DNA of 64,000 nt from Azolla caroliniana (lineage: Eukaryota; Polypodiophyta): NCBI GenBank assembly GCA_043228905.1, contig JBHGNT010000002.1, forward strand, positions 2,232,001 through 2,296,000. The letters are read 5' to 3'. The notes under the pieces are model-generated. The model made no database searches and was not told where the DNA came from. It saw only the letters and a list, made by a program, of their open reading frames with translations. Made by a program: the position numbers and the translations under genes. Each line of letters starts with the position of its first letter. Position 1 is the stretch's first letter. Positions 44,035-54,263 of the stretch are shown here, piece after piece.

Positions 44035-44486
44035 ACGGTCCGGTCAAGCACCGAGAGGCGCGCGAAGCGTTCCTCAAACTCCCGAAGGAGCACTGACACG
44101 TTCCTTCCTTTGTCGGGGGTCTCCACCCACTCCATGAAGTCCCGCTTCGAAAGTCGAAGCGCATCTTCAATCCCGTATCTTTCGAGGAGCCGACCTTCGA
44201 ACTCCTCCCAGGTCCGGCTCTCGGCCCGTACCTCGAGCACCTCCGTATGGATACCCGGCATCGCCACTCGAGGGAACCCGGCTAGACGCCTCTCTTCCGG
44301 AATGTCCCTCATTACCATCTCAGCCCAGTAGGACGCCAAGTAGCTTGTGGCATCCTTTCCACTAGACCGGCCGATCGTACCGACAACCGCCTCAATAGCC
44401 CTATCAAGGGCGCCAGTGCCTTCGCGCGCACTCACTATACGGTCTACAGCCGAAGCCATGGCTTCTACAAGGTCCGACCCCTTCAT
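44035..44486 (-). pseudogene. Gyp-D Gag N-terminus
   Basis: Start codon at 44486; MKGSDLVEAMASAVDRIVSA, DATSYLASYWAEMVMRDIPEERR, TWEEFEGRLLERYG, DFMEWVETPDKGRN, up to VLDRT, where Gyp-H cut it. This part has no lesion; the gene resumes at 36747. Confidence 0.9.
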
Positions 44487-44508
44487 CTTCTACTCCTCTG
44501 CCGCCTGT

Positions 44509-44525
44509 TCACGTCGGGTTCACCA
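44509..44525 (-). other. Gyp-D primer binding site
   Basis: The minus strand reads TGGTGAACCCGACGTGA four bases from the LTR edge. Confidence 0.9.
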
Positions 44526-44529
44526 AATA

Positions 44530-44609
44530 TGTCGCGTTGTTACGCGCGTGCGTGGAGAACAAGGTGGGACCACTGGGGTCTTGGACCGAGGAATAGGTGA
44601 GAAGAGGGA

Positions 44610-44676
<67 letters not shown>

Positions 44677-45247
44677 GCTCACACATGTATAGACCGAGAA
44701 GTGCACGGGGACGCGGCCCAACAACACAGGAGACACGAGTTGAGAACACTAGCGTATGTATATAAATGTATGCAGATGACTCGAACGGTTACAGCCGACC
44801 AAGTCGGCGAGGTGGATGCCGACGCCTGATCACCCACGCACACAGGAGATCAAGATGGAGATCCTGCCGGAAGCACACGGGCGTTCCACGGAGCAGGATC
44901 AGCCTCCTGAGAACCTGCGCAAAAGAAAGCTATGGAGAATGACAAAGAAGAAGAGCTCGGTCCCAGTCCGACAACACTTCGTCCCCTCTAGCGCGCGATC
45001 CCTTCTCTCCCCGTCTCCCTCTCTTTTATAGCTCAAGGAGGGAGGCCGCCTTGCCCGTTTACATTACATTAATTCTCTGTCCTTTCGGACAGAGATACTC
45101 CTCGATTCTCCCTATAGAATATTGCTACCTAGGATCTGACCTTTGTGCCTACCTATCTACTGTACCACAAGGGGCGTGCCCACGTGTAAGGGCCGGTTTA
45201 CACACGCTATACACGGTTTGCGCCTGGGGACAATTTTCTTCACGACA
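44530..45247 (-). repeat. Gyp-D 5' LTR, 718 bp
   Basis: Partner of 15348-16022, with a longer GA microsatellite (44613-44674) and the 33-base segment missing there. Followed by the duplication CCGT. Confidence 0.9.
45023..45094 (-). promoter_or_regulatory. Gyp-D promoter: hairpin plus TATA box
   Basis: On the minus strand a perfect 8-bp hairpin CTCTGTCC/GGACAGAG with a 4-base loop (45075-45094) precedes TATAAAAG (45023-45030) by about 44 bases. Confidence 0.55.
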
Positions 45248-46035
45248 CCGTGAAGATCACCATCGGTTCGACAATCGTCGGGTCCACGCACCCGATCTCC
45301 TCCGGCGAGAACGCGAAGGCTTTCCCATGCCTTCCGAGCATTCTCCGAAACCTGTCCTCCTCCGCCGGCAGTAGAAAGCCACCCCCACCGACCTTGAGGT
45401 CCCGTAGCATTATGTCGGTGAACCGGTGCCCTATGCAAGCCGGATTCCGTAAACTTGGGTCTGACGCGACCCCTTTTATCCACTCCCCGCTACCCTATGG
45501 CAAGGGTGCTGTGACTATCCTCACCTTCCGGTCCACAGTCTTGTACTTTGTATCCACGTGGGCCGTCCGATCCGACCCGATCCTTTCCCCGAAGTCCGCG
45601 ATGACTGCGTATATTCCCATCGAACTAACCGGAACGGTCCGGTCTTCTCTAAGGTCTTCACCGATCACCTTTCGTAACTCGCCCAAGGTGTCGTCAAAAG
45701 AGACCGCCTCCACGGCGCCGCTGATTTCTTCGTCGGGGGAGAGGACTCTGTATCCCCTGAGCCGCTCCTCCACTCGCTTCCTCTCCCGGCCGCTGACGCC
45801 GGCTATAGTACAACCTCCATTTTCGGAGAACCAAAACTTCCTACCTACTGTACATGTGTGGGGGTCTTCCGGTACGTCCGGACTACCGTGGCCCCACGCC
45901 TTGATAGCCCTTTCTAAAAATCCCCTCGGTTGTCGCCGCCGAGGGTCTCGCGATTCCTCTCATGGTCCGGACGTACGGTCATGAACTAGACGGAATGCCG
46001 ACCGTCTTGGCTCTTGACGCGCGCGTACGCTGAAC
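45248..46035 (-). pseudogene. Gyp-C protease end and pol start
   Basis: Reads from 46035: AYARVKSQDGRHSV, then a TAG where relatives have CAG (Gln), the gag end with GATTTTTAG (45914-45922), LERAIKAWG in the -1 frame, and the pol N-terminal region (SGAVEAVSFDDTLGELRKV, YKTVDRKV, a PXEEDRFRRMLGRHGKAFAFSPEEIG-like stretch in pieces). It joins 15347 across Gyp-D. The sequence is a decayed copy; at 46035/46036 orientation flips. Confidence 0.8.
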
Positions 46036-46051
46036 CGCAGAGGTACGAGAC
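46036..46051 (+). pseudogene. Gyp-C inverted gag segment, left end
   Basis: GAGGTACGAGAC here is continuous, across Gyp-J, with 53164 onward: the gag stretch read RYET in relatives. It lies opposite to the surrounding Gyp-C pieces. Confidence 0.65.
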
Positions 46052-46525
46052 TGTTATGTACACATAACGTTGGTGAGGGTAGGTCACTAATATTTACATT
46101 AGTGAAGGGTATGTTCACTATTATTAAAAAGGGGACTAATGATTGGATAGAATGAATAATATGTGCATGCACTATCATGATTTAGACAACCAATGAATAG
46201 AGAGCCTTTTAGAAAGGCACATCTATTCAAGGGGCCTAGGAAAAGGTATAAATATGAGGCTTAGCTACCCTCATAGAGATCATCACGTCGGAAGGCTGCT
46301 GTCGTAGACACCGGTGGTGCGGGCTAGGCTTTCGTCTCGACGATCGTGTTTATCTCTTCCAAGGTATTAGTCATCCTAATATCCGGCGGTATGGGACGTC
46401 AGTGGTAGGTTGGCTATGTCTAGATCATAGCTCGGGGGTGGTCGGGTGGAACGGGTTCTTCTATCCAATCTATTTTCTTCCTTTTTACTTGATTTGGTCT
46501 ATTGATTAGTAATAGACTCTTAACA
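46052..46525 (+). repeat. Gyp-J 5' LTR, 474 bp
   Basis: Starts TGTTATGTACACATAAC and ends CTCTTAACA; near-identical to 52685-53158. A TATA-like GGTATAAATATG lies near 46236. Confidence 0.95.
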
Positions 46526-46526
46526 G

Positions 46527-46538
46527 TGGTATCAGAGC
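46527..46538 (+). other. Gyp-J primer binding site
   Basis: TGGTATCAGAGC one base after the LTR end. Confidence 0.95.
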
Positions 46539-46772
46539 TTTTACTAACAATTTTTTTGTTGTTTTGATGTTTTTTGCGTGTGAGCGAGGGGGATCTAACA
46601 AGGCTCGTCATGCTCTTCTCAGGATCAAAACAACACTCTAAACCCGGTATTCTTCTTTTTTGATCTCTTCTCTTTTTCTATTATGCATTCTTTATGGTCG
46701 AATCAAATTGGTATTACGTTTTATTCTCTTTCTTTCTACCTCCTACTACGCTACGATTTTACTTATTATTAT

Positions 46773-46953
46773 GCATCGGGCCGAGCGTGTTTGCACTAAT
46801 CGCACACGCTCAACTCATGGCCTTTTGCATATTGCGATATATATCCCACTCTCTCCTCTCTTGAACTCTTACGATAATAATTATTCTTGTGCATTGGGTC
46901 GAGCGTGTTTGCTCTAATTGCACACGCTTATCTCATGGCCGTTTTGCATATGA
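46773..46953 (+). repeat. Gyp-J leader: 118-bp repeat, two partial copies
   Basis: GCATCGGGCCGAGCGTG at 46773 and GCATTGGGTCGAGCGTG at 46891. Each copy holds a stem AGCGTGT/ACACGCT around a 12-14-base loop. Confidence 0.75.
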
Positions 46954-46984
46954 TGTTGAGTATACCACTCTTCCCCTCTATTGA

Positions 46985-47300
46985 GCCATCACTTGGCCGA
47001 TTCTAAGGGATGATGTGGCCTTGACGAGGTGTATGTTGCCTACCTATGCCACTCTACTCTCTATTAAGCCATCAATTGGCCGATTCTATGGGATGTTGTG
47101 GCCTTGACAAGGTATATGTAGCTTACATATGCCACTTTCCTTTTTAATTAGCCATCAATTGGCCGATTCTAAGGGATGATGTGGCCTTGACGAGGTATAT
47201 GTCACTTACCTATGCCACTTTCCTCTTTAATTAGCCATTACTTGGCCGATTCTAGGGATATGTGGTGGTCTTGAGGAGGTGCATGTCAACTACCCTAGGG
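46985..47300 (+). repeat. Gyp-J leader: 83-bp tandem repeat, about 3.7 copies
   Basis: GCCATCA(A/C)TTGGCCGATTC starts at 46985, 47068, 47151 and, as GCCATTACTTGGCC, at 47234: a constant 83-bp period. Untranslated; 47301-48279 shows no further gene and is A/T-rich leader. Confidence 0.85.
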
Positions 47301-48279
47301 TTTCGTATCTTAGGGCATGTTTGATTCCATACACCTAATTGTTGATTATTCTAATTAAATTTTAATTTCATAAGTATTGTTTCACTTATATGATTTTCTA
47401 GTAATTATTATTTACCCGCCCACAATTAACTCTCCTTTTTCCACTTCCTTTTCATGTATAAAGTATTTACATCGTTTATTTTTAATGTAACCTTTACGTG
47501 TAGACTACTTTTTTCGTATGGAGTGGCTTGTTGAACGATTTTTTTTCAACGGGTCATCTAGGTTTAACTCTTATCATCAAGCCTTAGAAAACGAGTAAAA
47601 CCATATGAGTTCCCTTATTGATGTTTTACTCATGGATTTGAGTATTACATCTTTGCGCACAACACCGTCATCACTTGTATCAATTTGTGGCTTATGTCAC
47701 AATTGTGCAAGTTATAACAATCATATTGGGATGTATATGTGCATACCTTGCACTTCCCATTTATTTGTGACATTGTTTTTTTCGTAGGTAACACATGGGT
47801 TCTTTTTTTTTTACCCTTGTTTTCGTCACTACTTAACTCTTATGAGTAGTGCCTTATTTTATCATTTTATCATCACGTTTGCTTATTGCTCGCAAGACTA
47901 GAATATTACTTGTGAGTGCACTTGTTTTTCACGTAATACACTTTCTCGACCATATAATACATGATGGGTTGGCATTAATATAAGGCTATCTAGGAAATTT
48001 CATTGATGTAAGAACCATGGTTGAGCCTCGGGGAGCCGCCATGATTACTCAAGATAGAGATCCGAGAAATACATCTTAGCTATGTTTTCCCCCATGGTTT
48101 TTAAAACACCATAGTATTACCATAGTTATCGGATCTCGAATCACATCTCATATGTCTAGAGGGGTAAAGACATGAGATACTTTCTTGGATAAAGTTCTTT
48201 CAATCAAAATTTCAAGCATTTATTTTGCTTGTGTATTTTCTGAACCTCCTTATTTTATTGCATACCCACAACGTGCATC

Positions 48280-51200
48280 ATGGAACAAGTTTTGAACGCA
48301 GTTGGAACGATCTCTCCAAATGAGACCTCTCAACCCCAATCCGCATCTCGCACACAAGCTGAGATCACTATTGAGCAATTGCTCACTACTACCTTGAATC
48401 AATTGGCCGAAATGAGACAGGCCAATATGGCATTGGAAAAGAAATTCCAAGAATTAACTATTGAGTCCAAGAAAGAAGGTGAACCTTCCTTCGTAGTCAC
48501 GCCTTTCAAGGGAGATAATAAAGAAAGAACCGAGGAGGCTATTAGCACTTGGCTTGGTCGTTGGGAGTCTCACTTTGAGCTTCATCCCAAGCCTGATGCA
48601 GTAAAAATTGGTTATGTCGGTCGTGAGTTAGGTGGCCGAGCTGCTGCTTGGTGGCGTGGCCTAAGGACCGCAAAAAACTTACCCACAACTTGGGAAGGTT
48701 TCGTTGATGTTTTTAAGAAACAATTCTTGCAGCCACCTTCTCAAACCGAACAAGTGCAACACTTGCTCACATTGTCTAGTAAGCCATTTACCTCTCTCGA
48801 GGATTATGTGCATCACGCTCGGACCCAGATCCAAAAATCGGGACTTACGGGTGAGAAATGGTTTGTCGCTTGTTTTTTGAATGGTATTCCCAATGGGGAT
48901 TATCATTGGATTGTCCATGACAAGGACCCCACAACTTTCGAGGAAGCCGTCAACATTGTGCTGCGATACCATAGGACTTCCAAGAAAGACCACAATAAAC
49001 CTGAGTTCGCCAAAACTCCGAATGTCAAGTTCATTGGGAAACGTAAGCAATCCAGTGACACTCTTGACTGCGACTCAAAGAAACGGAACCTCTTCTGTGC
49101 ATATTGCAAGAAGCGGGGCCACACAAAGGATACCTGTCGTCGTCTTGAGAGGAAGTCAATGAACACCCCTCCTCAAGACAAATCTACGAGTCACACAGGT
49201 GAGTCTTTTGATATTGTTGAAGTTCATACCAATCACTTAAGTTTATGTGAATGCACTTTTCCTTCACATTTACTTGGACCTAATGATTTACTCCGAGCAG
49301 TCGGATATATCAATGGAACACAAGCACATTTCTTGTTTGATTCCAGTAGTTCTCACAATTTTCTTAATGATCACTTTGTGCAGCAAATGGAGCTCCACAT
49401 AAACGCAAGTGATCATATCTATCAAGTTCACATGGCAAATGGAAACGTTCAATACATCAGTGGCATTGTTTGTCAACTGCCAATTCAAATAGATACTTAT
49501 TTGGAGAAGCTTGACTTTCATGTTATGAAATTACAATCCGCAGATGTCATTTTAGGATATCCTTGGTTTTTTAATAAAAACCCTTCTTTGTCCATTGATT
49601 GGGTTAATCACTCAATCACATTTGAACTTAATAATTGTAAACATTTTATTCAATGTTCCAAACTTCCTTCTCATTCACTTGTGTCTTCTAAATCTTTAAG
49701 TGAGTATTCTAGTTCATTAATTTATTCGTGTGTAATTGATCCTGCGGTTCAATTTTATTATTTTAATATTGACGCCACACAATTACCACATTTTGAGCAA
49801 CGATTACTCGACTCTATTTTAGAGGATTTTCAAGATGTGTTTCCTACTGAATTACCGCTTACTTTACCACCTAAACGTAATGTGGACCATCAAATTGAAC
49901 TCATCCCTAGGGCTGCTCCTGTGAGCATTCCACCTTACCGACTTAGTCGATTAGAAGAGGATGAGATCGCTAAACAACTTAAGGAATACTTGAGTATGGG
50001 CCACATTAGGTATAGTAAATCACCTTGGGGTGCGCCAGTTCTATTAGTCAAGAAGGAAGGTTCGTGGCGAATGTGTATCAATTATCGCCGTTTGAATAAA
50101 ATGACAATTAAGAATGCATATCCATTACCTCGTGCCGATGATTTGATTGATCGTTTGCACGGGGCTCGATATTTTACGAAAATTGACTTACGAACTGGTT
50201 ATCATCAGATTCGCATCACCGAGGATGATATTCCTAAAACCGCTTTTCGTACGCGCTATGGCCATTATGAGTTTTTAGTCATGCCATTTGGGTTGACTAA
50301 TGCTCCAGCCACATTCCAACAAGCGATGAATGATGTTTTCCGAGATCAACTCGGTGATTTTGTTGTCATCTTCTTGGATGATATTTTGATATATAGCCGT
50401 ACCTTGCAAGATCATGTTCAACATGTTCGATTTGTTTTGCGAAAGTTGCGTGACAACTCTTTCTATGCAAAACATTCAAAATGTGACTTCTTCCAAAAAT
50501 CTATTGTGTACCTAGGTCATTTAATTACAGAAAATGGCGTTGAAATTGAACCTTCTCATATTGAAAAGGTTAAACTTTGGCCCATTCCTCGTAATATTCG
50601 TGAACTTAGATCATTCTTAGCGTTTGTTGGATTTTTACGAAAATCAATTCGTAACTATTCCAAATTGACTACGCCATTAACTGACCTTTTAAAAGGTCAT
50701 CCACGTAAGTCTGTCAAACCAATTTCATGGAATGAACAACTTGACAAATCATTTGAGACACTCAAGGAGCATGTGTGTCAGGCTCCCACTCTTCTATTAC
50801 CAGACCCTTCTAAGCCTTTCTCAATTGAAACCGATGATAGTGATTATGCTATTGGTGCCGTTCTTTATCAAGGTGGTCACCCTATTGCTTTTGAAAGTAA
50901 GAAGCTTGATGCTGCTCAATCTCGGTATTCGGTTCAAGAGAAAGAGTTGTTTGCGGTGATACACGCACTTAAAACATGGAGGCACTATCTCTATGGAAAT
51001 AAATTTATGGTTACAACAAACCATCAATCATTAAAGTATTTTTGTGACCAGCCCGATCTTGTTGGTCGTAAAGGCCGTTGGGCTGACCTTATGCAAGATT
51101 TTGATTTTTCCATACGATATCGCAAGGGTTCTATGAACACCGTTGCTGATGCTCTTAGTCGCATTAAAGAAGTTAACATGCTTAGCTTCACGGAAATAAA

Positions 51201-52437
51201 ATCTGATCTTTTAGATCACCTTCGAGGGAAATACCTTGATGACAGTTATTTCTCAAAATACTGGACGAAAGCCGAATCTGGTTTAGATGCCGATACTAGC
51301 ACCCTACCCTCGAAGGCGACCTTTCACATTACAAACGGTTTGCTCTACCGTAGTGGAAAGGTCTGTGTTCCAGATTTACCAAATGTTAAACAGAAATTTT
51401 TTCATGAATGTCATGATGCACCATCTGCTGGTCATCCTGGAATACAACGCACACTCGTTCTCATCTCGTGTACTTTTTTCTGGCCTAAGATGCGTTCTGA
51501 CGTGCATAAATACGTAACTCAATGCTTACAATGTCAGATTAATAAGTCGGAACGACTTAAAGCTGCTGGTCTTTTACATCCCTTAGATATTCCCAACAAT
51601 AAATGGGAAAGTATCTCGATGGATTTTATTGTTAGTTTACCTCATACACAGAGGGGTCATGATGCCATATGGGTTGTCGTTGACAGGCTAACAAAATTAG
51701 CTAGATTTATTCCTACAAAAACCACGGTAACCGCTCAACAGTTGGCTTATCAATTTGTTGATGAGTTATTTCGTTTTTATGGATTACCGATGGATATTGT
51801 TAGTGATCGAGATTCCAAGTTTACTAGTGACTTTTGGACTCAGGTCTTTAAGAAACTAGAAACTACGTTGAGCATGAGTTCCGCAGATCATCCTCAGTCT
51901 GATGGACAAACTGAACGAGTTAATCAAATTATTGAGGACATGCTTCGAGCTTATGTAGCAAAAACCCCTTCTAAGTGGGAGCAATACCTTCCTATCTTAG
52001 AATTTGCCTATAATAGCTCTAAACATACATCCACTGGATATAGTCCTTTTATGTTGATGTATGGTTTTCAGCCACGTGCCCCAGTTGATGTCACGATTCA
52101 TCGTGATACATTAGACAGTACACGCAATTTTTTGCAAGACATGAACCAAATGTTGCATATTGCCAAAGAAAATGTCAAGACAGCTCAAGATCCTGCTCGA
52201 TTTTATGCTGATCAGGATAGACGTCCTCGTGCATTTACTATTGGTCAAAAAGTTTTTTTGCGTGTCCCGACTAATTCTACGTCATTATCTACGGGCAAGT
52301 GCGCTAAGTTAGCCCCACGATATTGTGGCCCATTTGAAATCCTTAAGCGAGTTGGGTCATCTGCTTATCACCTTGCCTTACCTCGTAACGTTGGTATTCA
52401 TCCTGTTTTTCACGTCAGTCGTCTAAAACCATTTTAG
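48280..52437 (+). CDS. Gyp-J Gag-Pol polyprotein, active-site mutant
   Basis: 1385 residues from ATG 48280. Capsid (WLGRWESHFELHPK..., RAAAWWRGL), zinc knuckle CAYCKKRGHTKDTC from residue 273, protease, RT with FLDDILIYS (D 700, 701), RNase H (ETDDSDYAIGAVL, EKELFAVIHAL, TVADALSR), integrase with HHCC finger (HECHDAPSAGH...CLQCQ), D 1115, D 1176, E 1212, and the GPY region (PRYCGPFEILKRVG...). The protease reads FDSSSSHNF at 353-361, so the third catalytic-triad residue is Ser where the family has Gly (DSG), a one-base change likely to kill it. The ORF stops at HVSRLKPF, short of the chromodomain that follows in another frame. Otherwise intact. Confidence 0.93.
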   Translation: MEQVLNAVGTISPNETSQPQSASRTQAEITIEQLLTTTLNQLAEMRQANMALEKKFQELTIESKKEGEPSFVVTPFKGDNKERTEEAISTWLGRWESHFELHPKPDAVKIGYVGRELGGRAAAWWRGLRTAKNLPTTWEGFVDVFKKQFLQPPSQTEQVQHLLTLSSKPFTSLEDYVHHARTQIQKSGLTGEKWFVACFLNGIPNGDYHWIVHDKDPTTFEEAVNIVLRYHRTSKKDHNKPEFAKTPNVKFIGKRKQSSDTLDCDSKKRNLFCAYCKKRGHTKDTCRRLERKSMNTPPQDKSTSHTGESFDIVEVHTNHLSLCECTFPSHLLGPNDLLRAVGYINGTQAHFLFDSSSSHNFLNDHFVQQMELHINASDHIYQVHMANGNVQYISGIVCQLPIQIDTYLEKLDFHVMKLQSADVILGYPWFFNKNPSLSIDWVNHSITFELNNCKHFIQCSKLPSHSLVSSKSLSEYSSSLIYSCVIDPAVQFYYFNIDATQLPHFEQRLLDSILEDFQDVFPTELPLTLPPKRNVDHQIELIPRAAPVSIPPYRLSRLEEDEIAKQLKEYLSMGHIRYSKSPWGAPVLLVKKEGSWRMCINYRRLNKMTIKNAYPLPRADDLIDRLHGARYFTKIDLRTGYHQIRITEDDIPKTAFRTRYGHYEFLVMPFGLTNAPATFQQAMNDVFRDQLGDFVVIFLDDILIYSRTLQDHVQHVRFVLRKLRDNSFYAKHSKCDFFQKSIVYLGHLITENGVEIEPSHIEKVKLWPIPRNIRELRSFLAFVGFLRKSIRNYSKLTTPLTDLLKGHPRKSVKPISWNEQLDKSFETLKEHVCQAPTLLLPDPSKPFSIETDDSDYAIGAVLYQGGHPIAFESKKLDAAQSRYSVQEKELFAVIHALKTWRHYLYGNKFMVTTNHQSLKYFCDQPDLVGRKGRWADLMQDFDFSIRYRKGSMNTVADALSRIKEVNMLSFTEIKSDLLDHLRGKYLDDSYFSKYWTKAESGLDADTSTLPSKATFHITNGLLYRSGKVCVPDLPNVKQKFFHECHDAPSAGHPGIQRTLVLISCTFFWPKMRSDVHKYVTQCLQCQINKSERLKAAGLLHPLDIPNNKWESISMDFIVSLPHTQRGHDAIWVVVDRLTKLARFIPTKTTVTAQQLAYQFVDELFRFYGLPMDIVSDRDSKFTSDFWTQVFKKLETTLSMSSADHPQSDGQTERVNQIIEDMLRAYVAKTPSKWEQYLPILEFAYNSSKHTSTGYSPFMLMYGFQPRAPVDVTIHRDTLDSTRNFLQDMNQMLHIAKENVKTAQDPARFYADQDRRPRAFTIGQKVFLRVPTNSTSLSTGKCAKLAPRYCGPFEILKRVGSSAYHLALPRNVGIHPVFHVSRLKPF

Positions 52438-52683
52438 GCTCTGGTGATAACACCATCACAATCCAAGATCTTGTAACATTAGAGGATTTTTCTTACAAAC
52501 CTCATGTTCCTGAACGAATTCTTGATTCTCCTACTAAACGTTTACGTTCTAAAGAGATTCGGCTATTCAAGATCAAATGGATGGATAAACCTATTGATGA
52601 TGCCACATGGGAACGCGAGCATTCGCAAGGCACAATTTCCTCACTTTATATTGCAAGAGTGCAATCTTTTGAAGTAGGGGAGT
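52438..52683 (+). pseudogene. Gyp-J chromodomain, out of frame
   Basis: In the frame one base back from the polyprotein, from 52440, an open stretch encodes DLVTLEDFSYK...PERILDS, then LFKIKWMDKPIDDATWERE, the pattern of a chromovirus chromodomain. In the family this C-terminal module sits in the integrase and directs insertion to marked chromatin. A single-base loss near 52430 would explain the split; a programmed shift is less likely because no slippery sequence is evident. Confidence 0.75.
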
Positions 52684-52684
52684 A
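52668..52684 (+). other. Gyp-J polypurine tract
   Basis: GAAGTAGGGGAG just before the 3' LTR, overlapping the end of the chromodomain frame. Confidence 0.7.
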
Positions 52685-53158
52685 TGTTATGTACACATAA
52701 CGTTGGTGAGGGTAGGTCACTAATATTTACATTAGTGAAGGGTATGTTCACTATTATTAAAAAGGGGACTAATGATTGGATAGAATGAATGATATGTGCA
52801 TGCACTATCATGATTTAGACAACCAATGAATAGAGAGCCTTTTAGAAAGGCACATCTATTCAAGGGGCCTAGGAAAAGGTATAAATATGAGGCTTAGCTA
52901 CCCTCATAGAGATCATCACGTCGGAAGGCTGCTGTCGTAGACACCGGTGGTGCGGGCTAGGCTTTCGTCTCGACGATCGTGTTTATCTCTTCCAAGGTAT
53001 TAGTCATCCTAATATCCGGCGGTATGGGACGTCGGTGGTAGGTTGGCTATGTCTAGATCATAGCTCGGGGGTGGTCGGGTGGAACGGGTTCTTCTATCCA
53101 ATCTATTTTCTTCCTTTTTACTTGATTTGGTCTATTGATTAGTAATAGACTCTTAACA
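52685..53158 (+). repeat. Gyp-J 3' LTR, 474 bp
   Basis: Partner of 46052-46525; followed by GAGAC. Confidence 0.95.
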
Positions 53159-53392
53159 GAGACCCTGTTTGGACCGAAACCGACTGGTGCCGGCAACCCA
53201 AGCGTGCCGGATGGGAAAAAGCAGGTGGGGTTTTGGTTGAGCAACGGACCTACGGAAGGTCCTTGAAGAGCGAAAGCTCGACAGTAAACTGGAGTTGTCG
53301 TTGCCGGAGGTGCTGGGAATCGCCAAGAGGGAGTTCCACGACTCCATCGTAGACTTGGTGAAACGGAAGAGGCTCTCGACGGAGCCGGAACC
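53159..53392 (+). pseudogene. Gyp-C inverted gag segment, main part
   Basis: After the GAGAC duplication it encodes the gag linker LDSKLELSLPEVLGIAKREF followed by HDSIVDLVKRKRLSTEPEP, in plus orientation. In relatives this segment directly follows the VGKA sequence that ends the minus-strand piece starting at 53393. Confidence 0.8.
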
Positions 53393-54263
53393 AGCCTTTC
53401 CTGCCTATTTGTCTTCCACCAGAACCTCGTAGTTCTAGCAAGCGGCTTCTACGAAGCCCGTTTTCTCTTCAACCAGATCGTCCCATCCGGTGACCTCCTG
53501 GACCCGCTGTTCCATGCGGTCTGCCTCTTCCTTCTTCAGCCGAACTCCGGAGAGACCTTCTAGCACTAGCGGCCAGAATCCAGAGTCCTTCGTCTTCCGG
53601 GTCTCATCACCCCTAACCTGAATTCCCGCCGACACTGAGTAGCTAACGGCTTCTACATGCCATGCCGCGGCCTCTTCCATCAACTTCTTCATTCCGCCGC
53701 GCCCCGTATTCAGTTCTAGGGCTCTCCGGGTCTCCCTCGCGTGCACCTGCCCATTCCAGAGGTACACCACGTTGGTCCTGAGTGTGTCAGTGAAATCTGC
53801 GCAATCCTTCCAAATGTGACCGATCACATCACACCACATGCACCACTGCCCAACCGGCGGCCTCCGGTCGCGAGGTTGTTCGCCGCTATCTCTCCGGGCC
53901 TGTGCAATCTGCAGGTCGCGCACCATCTGTGTCAGCTCCTCCAGAGACGCTCCTCTGGATGGGCCTTTGACCACGTCGTTTGATGCCGAACCCGACTCCT
54001 GCCAAATTCGGGTCTCTTCCTTCCTACCGACTAGCACCGATACCGGCTCCTCGAGCCTCCTCGCCGGGACCGGTCCTAACTCCGACGAGCTTTCGTCGCT
54101 CCACTCGCGCCGTTTGTCGAAACGGCTGCAGACCCGTTTTACCACGGCCCAATCTGCCGTGAGCCCTTCATCCGTCTCCAATAGGGGACCCACCCTTTCC
54201 CTATCGAGCGCGTTCACCGACTTGACAAACAACAATACTCGACTCGTTTCGAGCACGATCCGG
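53393..54263 (-). pseudogene. Gyp-C Gag middle part with zinc knuckle
   Basis: Reads from 54263: LETSRVLLFVKSVNALDRERVG, DWAVVKRVCSRFDKRREW, knuckle CMWCDVIGHIWKDC near 53815-53855, and SVSAGIQVRGDE. The frame is open for 273 codons and stops at a TAG near 53436 (EAAC, then stop; relatives have Arg or Gln). The right edge, CCGG (54260-54263), is the insertion site of Gyp-K, so the N-terminus of this Gag must lie beyond Gyp-K and Gyp-L, outside the window. Confidence 0.85.

Larger units (their letters stand above)
15348..45247 (-). mobile_element. Gyp-D: gypsy element expanded to 29.9 kb by nested insertions
   Basis: LTRs at 15348-16022 and 44530-45247, flanked by the duplication CCGT (15344-15347 and 45248-45251). 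Its own sequence lies in five pieces: 15348-16654, 24422-25003, 32830-36747, 44035-45247, and a few bases of duplicated targets. Gyp-E, solo LTR F, Gyp-G and Gyp-H sit inside it. The flanks of each insertion rejoin to continuous superfamily coding sequence, which is the main proof. It is inserted in the RT region of Gyp-C. Confidence 0.9.
46052..53158 (+). mobile_element. Gyp-J: full-length chromovirus-type gypsy element
   Basis: 7107 bp; two 474-bp LTRs (TGTTATG...TTAACA) differing at two positions; perfect duplication GAGAC (46047-46051 and 53159-53163). Initiator Met tRNA primer site, a 1.7-kb leader with tandem repeats, one long polyprotein ORF, a chromodomain in another frame, and a polypurine tract. 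Its A/T-rich composition differs sharply from the G/C-rich superfamily around it. Confidence 0.95.
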
